Positions 21,609 through 26,146 of a stretch of DNA of 26,146 bases are shown here, in pieces. The stretch's first letter is position 1; each line of letters opens with the position of its first letter. The stretch comes from DATJHM01 sp035493895 (lineage in GTDB: Bacteria > Chloroflexota > Ktedonobacteria > Ktedonobacterales > Ktedonobacteraceae). Where the stretch lies: contig DATJHM010000146.1 in the NCBI GenBank assembly GCA_035493895.1, positions 1 through 26,146 of the forward strand, in the 5' to 3' direction. The position numbers were made by a program, and so were the translations under genes. The notes under the pieces are model-generated. The model worked only from the letters and a program-made list of their open reading frames with translations. It did no database searches and was not told where the DNA came from.

Positions 21609-22598
21609 ATGCTAGGGATAAAAATTGCAGGGACTGGCTGGTATCTGCCGGAACGGCGTGTGTCGAATGCCTATTTTGAGGAACGCTATGGGGTTCCTGC
21701 GCGCTGGATAGAGCGTGCGACCGGTGTACGAGAACGGCGCTATGTTGATGGCGAAACGACGGTGCAGATGGGCGTAGCGGCAGCGCGTATGGCACTGGAA
21801 GCCGCAAATTTACGGGTAGAAGATCTGGATGCTATTGTGGGAGCCTCAACAGCTCCCGCGCAGTCGATACCCTGTACGGCTGCTCTGGTGCAGCGAGAAC
21901 TGGGGGCACCAGAGGGCCAGAGCGCCTGCTTTGATGTCAACGCGACCTGCCTGAGCTTCCTTTTTGCCTTGCAGAATGTGGCGCATCTGGTCGCGGCAGG
22001 CGTATATAAGCGCGTATTGATCTTTAGCAGCGAGATCGCTTCGCCTTCCCTGAATCCGGCTGAACGCGAAAGTGCGGTGCTGATGGGAGATGCAGCCGCA
22101 GCCGCAATTATTACGCGAAGTGAGGGGGGAGAGGGAAGTTGCTACTGGCATGCCCATTTTGCGACGTATAGCAGCGGCGCAGATCTGACCCGCCTTCCCG
22201 GGGGTGGCACGCTGCATCATCCAAATGATCCAGGCACAACGCCTGAGATGAACCTTTTCCATATGGAAGGGGCCGCTGTCTTCAAGCAGGCGGCACGGCT
22301 CATCGAGCCATTTTTAGAGACATTTTTTGCTTCGCTATCCTGGGAGCGACAAAACGTCGAGGCCATTGTGCCCCATCAGGCCAGCAGGCATGCAATTGAG
22401 CTATTGACGACGCGCCTGGGTTTCACCACGCAGCAGGTCATCTGGAATCTGGCCGAACGCGGCAACTGTATTGCGGCCTCTATTCCCCTGACCCTGGCCG
22501 AAGCGGTATACTGTGGACGGATCAAGCGTGGTGATCGTGTCCTGCTGGTGGGTAGCGGGGCCGGATTGACATTAGGGGCGATTGCTCTGACCTATTAA
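21609..22598 (+). CDS. FabH/OleA-like ketoacyl synthase III
   Basis: The 329-residue thiolase-fold condensing enzyme keeps the KAS III triad: Cys114 in 'DVNATCLSF', His256 in 'VPHQAS' and Asn286 in 'RGNCIAASIP'. It also has the 'ATGVRERRY' segment and the C-terminal 'GDRVLLVGSGAGLTLGA'. It would join acyl-CoA or acyl-ACP units by Claisen condensation. FabH starts fatty acid chains, whereas OleA joins two fatty acyl-CoAs head to head; the sequence alone does not decide between them. It heads an operon with an OleD-like reductase 11 bp downstream and not with core fab genes, which favours a specialised acyl-condensation role. The ATG at 21609 follows an AGGATAGGG sequence. Confidence 0.9.
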   Translation: MLGIKIAGTGWYLPERRVSNAYFEERYGVPARWIERATGVRERRYVDGETTVQMGVAAARMALEAANLRVEDLDAIVGASTAPAQSIPCTAALVQRELGAPEGQSACFDVNATCLSFLFALQNVAHLVAAGVYKRVLIFSSEIASPSLNPAERESAVLMGDAAAAAIITRSEGGEGSCYWHAHFATYSSGADLTRLPGGGTLHHPNDPGTTPEMNLFHMEGAAVFKQAARLIEPFLETFFASLSWERQNVEAIVPHQASRHAIELLTTRLGFTTQQVIWNLAERGNCIAASIPLTLAEAVYCGRIKRGDRVLLVGSGAGLTLGAIALTY

Positions 22599-22609
22599 AG
22601 GGACCGTTG

Positions 22610-23581
22610 ATGAATATTCTCGTAACGGGTGGCACGGGCTTTCTGGGACGACATCTGGTACAGGCATTGCTGGAGCACGGCCATAACATCTTCTGCATGG
22701 GACGCGATTTCACGCGTGTGCAGGAGCAACTGGCTGCGGGTGCGCAACCTGTTCATGCCGATCTGCGTGTTGCCAGCGCGGTCATTGCGGCCTGCGAACA
22801 TATGGACGCCGTCTACCATGCTGGAGCATTCTCGGCACCGTGGGGACGGAGGCGTGACTTCTACGAGATCAATGTAGACGGGACGGAGGCGCTGATTGCT
22901 GGATGCCGTCGATACGGCGTGCGGCGTCTGATCTATATCTCATCGCCCAGCGTCGTTTTTGACGGTCAGGATCAGCATAATATCACTGAATCCGCAGCGT
23001 ATCCGCGCCATTTTGCCTCCCTTTACTCGCGTACCAAGAAGCTTGGCGAGGATCGCATCAACGTCGTGAAAGAGCTGGAGACCGTGATTGTGCGGCCAAA
23101 AGCCATTTTTGGTCCGGGGGATCAGACCCTGTTGCCGCGTCTGCTTGAGGCGGCGAAGCAGAAACGTCTCCCGCAGATTGGCAATGGTCAGAATCTGGTC
23201 GATCTGACGTATGTTGGCAATGTGGTGCATGCGCTACTGCTGGCTCTGGAAGCGCCCGCAGCGGTTGGCAATACCTACTTCGTTACCAACGACGAACACA
23301 TCCTGTTATGGCAAGTGATTCGTACGGTCCTGCGCGAAAACAGGCTGTCAACGGACTTGAGAACCATACCGCTGTCGGTTGCGCTGGCAGCCGCCGGATT
23401 GATGGAGCTACGAGCTGCCTTGACGAAGAAAGAGCCGCTCTTGACGCGCTATTCAGTACAGATTCTGGCGCGAACGCAGACCTATGATATCAGTGCTCTG
23501 AAGCGTGATCTGAACTACGCGCCCCTGATCTCAGTTGCCGAGGGCGTGGAGCGTACATTGGCCTCCTGGAAGGAGTCGTAG
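22610..23581 (+). CDS. OleD-like NAD(P)-dependent 3-beta-HSD/epimerase family reductase (extended SDR)
   Basis: The 323-residue extended short-chain dehydrogenase has the Rossmann motif GGTGFLGRHL (7-16), active-site 'YISSPS' (109-114) and the catalytic Tyr139/Lys143 of YSRTK. 'RPKAIFGPGDQTLLPRL' and 'NLVDLTYVGNVVHALLLAL' closely resemble the 3-beta-hydroxysteroid dehydrogenase/OleD group, where OleD reduces 2-alkyl-3-ketoacids made by OleA. ATG 22610 is preferred over TTG 22607 because AAAGGGA lies 8 nt upstream. It begins 11 bp after the ketosynthase stop, and the next gene's ribosome site lies inside its end. Confidence 0.88.
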   Translation: MNILVTGGTGFLGRHLVQALLEHGHNIFCMGRDFTRVQEQLAAGAQPVHADLRVASAVIAACEHMDAVYHAGAFSAPWGRRRDFYEINVDGTEALIAGCRRYGVRRLIYISSPSVVFDGQDQHNITESAAYPRHFASLYSRTKKLGEDRINVVKELETVIVRPKAIFGPGDQTLLPRLLEAAKQKRLPQIGNGQNLVDLTYVGNVVHALLLALEAPAAVGNTYFVTNDEHILLWQVIRTVLRENRLSTDLRTIPLSVALAAAGLMELRAALTKKEPLLTRYSVQILARTQTYDISALKRDLNYAPLISVAEGVERTLASWKES

Positions 23582-23582
23582 C

Positions 23583-24425
23583 ATGTCGCAATCTGTGCCT
23601 GAACTGACATGTCATATGCTGGACACGGGCTATTGTGTGGTCTGGGAGCAGCATATGATCCAGGGTGGTCGTCGCCAGCGTGTCCACTGTCATGCGCTGG
23701 TGGCATTATTGCAGCATCCTGAGCATGGCTGGTTGCTCTGGGATACCGGGTATGCTCCACACATGTTATCGGCAACACAGCATCTGCCCTACTCGCTCTA
23801 TCGCCGCGCCACGCCGCTGGTGCTGAATCCGAAACTGGCGGTTGCCGCACAACTGGCGCGCTGGAATATTGGCCCACACGATATTCGTCGTGTGATCATC
23901 TCGCACTTCCACGCCGACCATATCGCCGGATTGCGCGATTTTCCCGAGGCCGAACTGATCGCACTGGAGAGTGCCTATGCGGATGTTGCTGCGAGGAAAG
24001 GGATCAATGCCCTGCGCCGTGGCTTCATTCCTACGCTTCTGCCCGACGATTTTCGCGAACGGGCCACGCTTCTCCCGCCCTTCACTGGTTCTGTGCTTTC
24101 GACGCTGGGCGCAACGTATGATCTCTTTAACGATGGCTCGCTGCTCTTTGTTGAGTTGCCCGGCCATGCTCACGGACAGATCGGCATGCTGGTCAATACG
24201 ACACGAGGACGTATTCTGTTTGCCGCCGATGGGTGCTGGCTCACAAGATCTGTCTATGAACGTCGTCCCCCGAGCCGTATGACGCACTTTTTTATTGACG
24301 ACGCTCGCGCCATGCATGCGACCATCAATCATCTTGCCGACTTTGCCCTGGCCTATCCAGACGTAACGATTGTGCCAAGCCATTGTCCCGAAGCGTTTGC
24401 TCGTGAGATGGGGCAGGAGGCGTAA
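23583..24425 (+). CDS. MBL-fold metallo-hydrolase, lactonase-like
   Basis: The 280-residue metallo-beta-lactamase-fold hydrolase has a full two-metal site: HFHADH (His108, His110, Asp112, His113), His195 in LPGHAHG, Asp216 in FAADG and His267 in PSHCPE. The arrangement resembles AiiA-type N-acyl homoserine lactonases and related esterases. The true start is ATG 23583, one base after the SDR stop, with GGAAGGAG 7 nt upstream inside the SDR gene; the frame's earlier ATG at 23535 has no such site. Tight coupling with the ketosynthase and SDR suggests it hydrolyses an intermediate or product such as a lactone or thioester; that is inference. Confidence 0.88.
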   Translation: MSQSVPELTCHMLDTGYCVVWEQHMIQGGRRQRVHCHALVALLQHPEHGWLLWDTGYAPHMLSATQHLPYSLYRRATPLVLNPKLAVAAQLARWNIGPHDIRRVIISHFHADHIAGLRDFPEAELIALESAYADVAARKGINALRRGFIPTLLPDDFRERATLLPPFTGSVLSTLGATYDLFNDGSLLFVELPGHAHGQIGMLVNTTRGRILFAADGCWLTRSVYERRPPSRMTHFFIDDARAMHATINHLADFALAYPDVTIVPSHCPEAFAREMGQEA

Positions 24426-24525
24426 ACGGTTGGGCGAGATGGCCGGAGGGGGACGCGGATGGGCATGAAGCGCGATCAATACGCATCAGCCTAAGAGCCG
24501 AGAGGGCCGGTGGGGCCCGCGGGCA

Positions 24526-24543
24526 GGGATAAACCGCAGCCCC
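24526..24543. repeat. REP-like GGGATAAACC repeat, left copy
   Basis: GGGATAAACCGCAGCCCC matches 16 of 18 bases of the right-hand copy at 25995-26012 and sits in a G/C-rich partial palindrome (GGGC 24521-24524 with GCCC 24539-24542). It overlaps the left end of the insertion sequence. Confidence 0.5.
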
Positions 24544-25992
24544 ATTAGCGTCAAGTTAAGCCAGGGTCAAACGCGCTCAGCAAGAGGCGGGAGGTACTCA
24601 AACGCGTCGAGCGCGCCGGAATAGAACAGCCTCCACACACCGATTGCGTTATCAAACGTATCACTCGCGGTAAGGGAAATTTCCCGGTAAGCCCGTGAAG
24701 CAAGGTAGGAACCTGATCGCGGAGCACCTGAGCCACGGCGGGCAAACTATGATGAGGATCATCCCAACAGGAAAGGAGCATCAACCAATGTTGGACCACC
24801 ATGGCAAGCAATTTGGCATAGACTTCACACAGGATACGCCAGGGATTGCTGGTTTGCCAGTCATCCACCAGGCCCTGCTCTTTCCAAAGTTTAAACAGCA
24901 GTTCGATCTGCCATCTGGCTCGCAGCAAGGCAAAAATCTGGACGAACGTGAGTCGGGTGGCCGGGACGTTGGTCAAGACCAGGCTCCAGTGAGCCAGTTC
25001 CATGACCAGCGGATTGAGGGGCTTATTATGACGACGCGCCGACTCACGAATGCGCTCCTGGCGCTGCATGGCGACCTCGGGAGGAACGCGCTCAGCCAGC
25101 AATCGCACGTTTTTGAGTCGTTTATCGGCTCCCACATCGACCAGCAGTTCCAGGCGCTCTCCGACCACCTGAGGCAAAACCGCCAACAAATCGAGACGTT
25201 TTTTCCCCGCCCACAACACAATCCCTGCCTTGTAACGCATCAGAAAAAACACGCCTTGCTGACTCAACTGATGCAACCATTGCAGGGTCCAATAGCCCAG
25301 ATCCGCAATCCACAGGCTGCCGGCAGGCATGTGCCGTTCGCGCAGAACGCTGGCAAGTTCATGACGACGACCTTCTTGCAGATAGGGACCAAACAAGCGT
25401 CCTGCGAGCAGGTCCAAGCGCACCGTCAGTTTGAGGGCTGCCTGATTCTTGGGATCGTGGTCTTCCTTGCTCGGGCTGCCTCCACAGCCGCCCCAGACCT
25501 TTTTGAGGAAGCTGGGCAAGGTGATGGAACTGCCATCTTCGATCAAGACGGCCGTAAATTGTTGCAACAGGGGCAGGTTGATCGGACCGGCACAGACCAC
25601 ATACTCAACCGCACGATGCAGCAGGGCCAGCAACCAGGTGGCCGTCAATTCGGTAAAATGGCAGTCCACGTCTTGCTTGCAGAGGGTTACGCCCAACTCT
25701 CCGGCAAAACGAGCCAGCGTACTGGGACCGGCAGTTGGATGTTTCCACCAGCCCAAGACCAGCAGCCAGGCCAACTGCGAGAGTTGCATGCGGCGTTGGC
25801 GCAAACCCATGTGCCGACCCAATTCGACGGCATCCTGTTCAAAAAGCGTTCTCAAGATTCGACTTACCTGTGGTATACTCGTCATCGTTGGACTCCTGTG
25901 AAGATGAGATTGAAGATTTGTGTATCATCTCACAGATGTCCTTTTTTGTCACCTTTTTTAAACTCAGCAATGCTTAACTTGACGCCTATGGG
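24541..25992 (-). mobile_element. IS4-family insertion sequence, complete, 1452 bp
   Basis: The element is bounded by 21-bp imperfect inverted repeats: 24541-24561 (CCCATTAGCGTCAAGTTAAGC) and 25972-25992, matching at 19 of 21 positions, including a perfect 14-bp GCGTCAAGTTAAGC. It encloses a single intact transposase on the minus strand. The ends could be 2 to 7 bp further in. No perfect target-site duplication is seen; instead similar REP-like repeats lie on both sides. Confidence 0.85.
24551..25885 (-). CDS. IS4-family DDE transposase
   Basis: The 444-residue transposase has the DDE residues Asp117 ('LIEDGSS'), Asp195 ('WIADLGYW') and Glu328 in 'RARWQIELLFKLWK'. The last fits the IS4 YREK signature at R324, E328 and K335, with Leu where the Tyr usually is. 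It also has an N-terminal helical DNA-binding part and a beta-rich insertion between the second Asp and the Glu. It appears intact. The ATG has AGGAG 7 nt upstream. It fills almost the whole element, and its stop codon lies within the left inverted repeat. Confidence 0.93.
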   Translation of the reverse strand: MTSIPQVSRILRTLFEQDAVELGRHMGLRQRRMQLSQLAWLLVLGWWKHPTAGPSTLARFAGELGVTLCKQDVDCHFTELTATWLLALLHRAVEYVVCAGPINLPLLQQFTAVLIEDGSSITLPSFLKKVWGGCGGSPSKEDHDPKNQAALKLTVRLDLLAGRLFGPYLQEGRRHELASVLRERHMPAGSLWIADLGYWTLQWLHQLSQQGVFFLMRYKAGIVLWAGKKRLDLLAVLPQVVGERLELLVDVGADKRLKNVRLLAERVPPEVAMQRQERIRESARRHNKPLNPLVMELAHWSLVLTNVPATRLTFVQIFALLRARWQIELLFKLWKEQGLVDDWQTSNPWRILCEVYAKLLAMVVQHWLMLLSCWDDPHHSLPAVAQVLRDQVPTLLHGLTGKFPLPRVIRLITQSVCGGCSIPARSTRLSTSRLLLSAFDPGLT

Positions 25993-26146
25993 CCGGGATA
26001 AACCACGGCCCCTACCCTCTCATCACCATACTCTTCAGAAATCTCACCACCCGCCGAATATCTATATCAGGAGCCACAAAACCCCTCTCTCCGTTCTCAC
26101 GACAACGACGTCGCGTGATACAGAGGCAACGTCGCCTCGAGTGTAG
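25991..26146. other. Right-edge flank with REP-like repeat
   Basis: The flank starts with GGCCG-GGATAAACCA-CGGCC (25991-26010), a 5-bp stem palindrome containing the second GGGATAAACC copy (25995-26012). The remaining 130 bp hold no gene I can support, although one minus-strand frame stays open from the edge to a stop at 26012-26014. Confidence 0.45.

Noticed and set aside
24695..26146. A 483-codon plus-strand open frame
   Set aside because: It is antisense to the intact IS4 transposase, has Gln/His-rich shadow composition and no ribosome site; the minus strand carries the DDE motifs.
26012..26146. Minus-strand frame open from the right edge to a TAG
   Set aside because: Only about 44 codons, Arg-rich, no recognisable motif, and it ends in a REP-like palindrome; it could be the tail of a gene beyond the edge, but the sequence does not support it.
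1..26146. Possible CRISPR array, tRNA genes, rRNA genes or a defence island
   Set aside because: No regularly spaced direct repeats, no tRNA-like cloverleaf and no rRNA-like stretch were seen; apart from the CHAT-Clp fusion, no nuclease, methylase or toxin gene supports a defence island.

Overview
The window looks like a chromosomal segment of a Ktedonobacteria-type Chloroflexota bacterium. This is an inference from gene content: two long DUF4012 membrane proteins in tandem, a CHAT-Clp fusion, a GTP-free mix of Shine-Dalgarno-led ATG, GTG and TTG starts, and REP-like GGGATAAACC palindromes. No rRNA or tRNA was found to confirm it.

Layout, left to right. (1) The N-terminal half of a ClpC-like Clp_N protein runs off the left edge on the minus strand. 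A non-coding stretch (432-816) follows, with a minus-strand terminator, a TTGACA-N17-GAAAAT promoter, a weak SRP-RNA-like hairpin and a possible LexA box. (2) An ImuB-like, catalytically degenerate Y-family polymerase (plus) converges on a ppk2-csaA pair (minus); its terminator lies inside the end of ppk2. (3) A secreted protein of unknown function with a duplicated domain (minus). (4) Two tandem DUF4012 paralogues (plus). (5) A pseudo-CHAT/Clp_N/AAA+ D1/AAA+ D2 fusion of about 1203 residues, preceded by two tandem sigma-A-type promoters and several inverted repeats. (6) A YtxH/LEA-like helical membrane protein (minus). (7) A GH10 lipoprotein endoxylanase and a GT39-type membrane glycosyltransferase (plus), converging on acetate kinase (minus). 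(8) An 83-bp palindromic element, then an alpha/beta hydrolase and a tight three-gene operon: FabH/OleA-like ketosynthase, OleD-like SDR reductase, MBL-fold hydrolase. (9) A complete IS4-family insertion sequence (24541-25992) lying between two REP-like repeats at the right edge.

The most unusual item is the CHAT-Clp fusion at 11151-14762. Both residues of the expected CHAT Cys-His protease dyad are replaced (Pro and His), while both Clp AAA+ motors look intact. This suggests a non-proteolytic sensor or adaptor domain covalently joined to an unfoldase. The second is the OleA/OleD/MBL operon, which resembles a head-to-head acyl condensation pathway but lacks OleC and OleB here. The polymerase is a third case of a degenerate enzyme probably kept as a scaffold.
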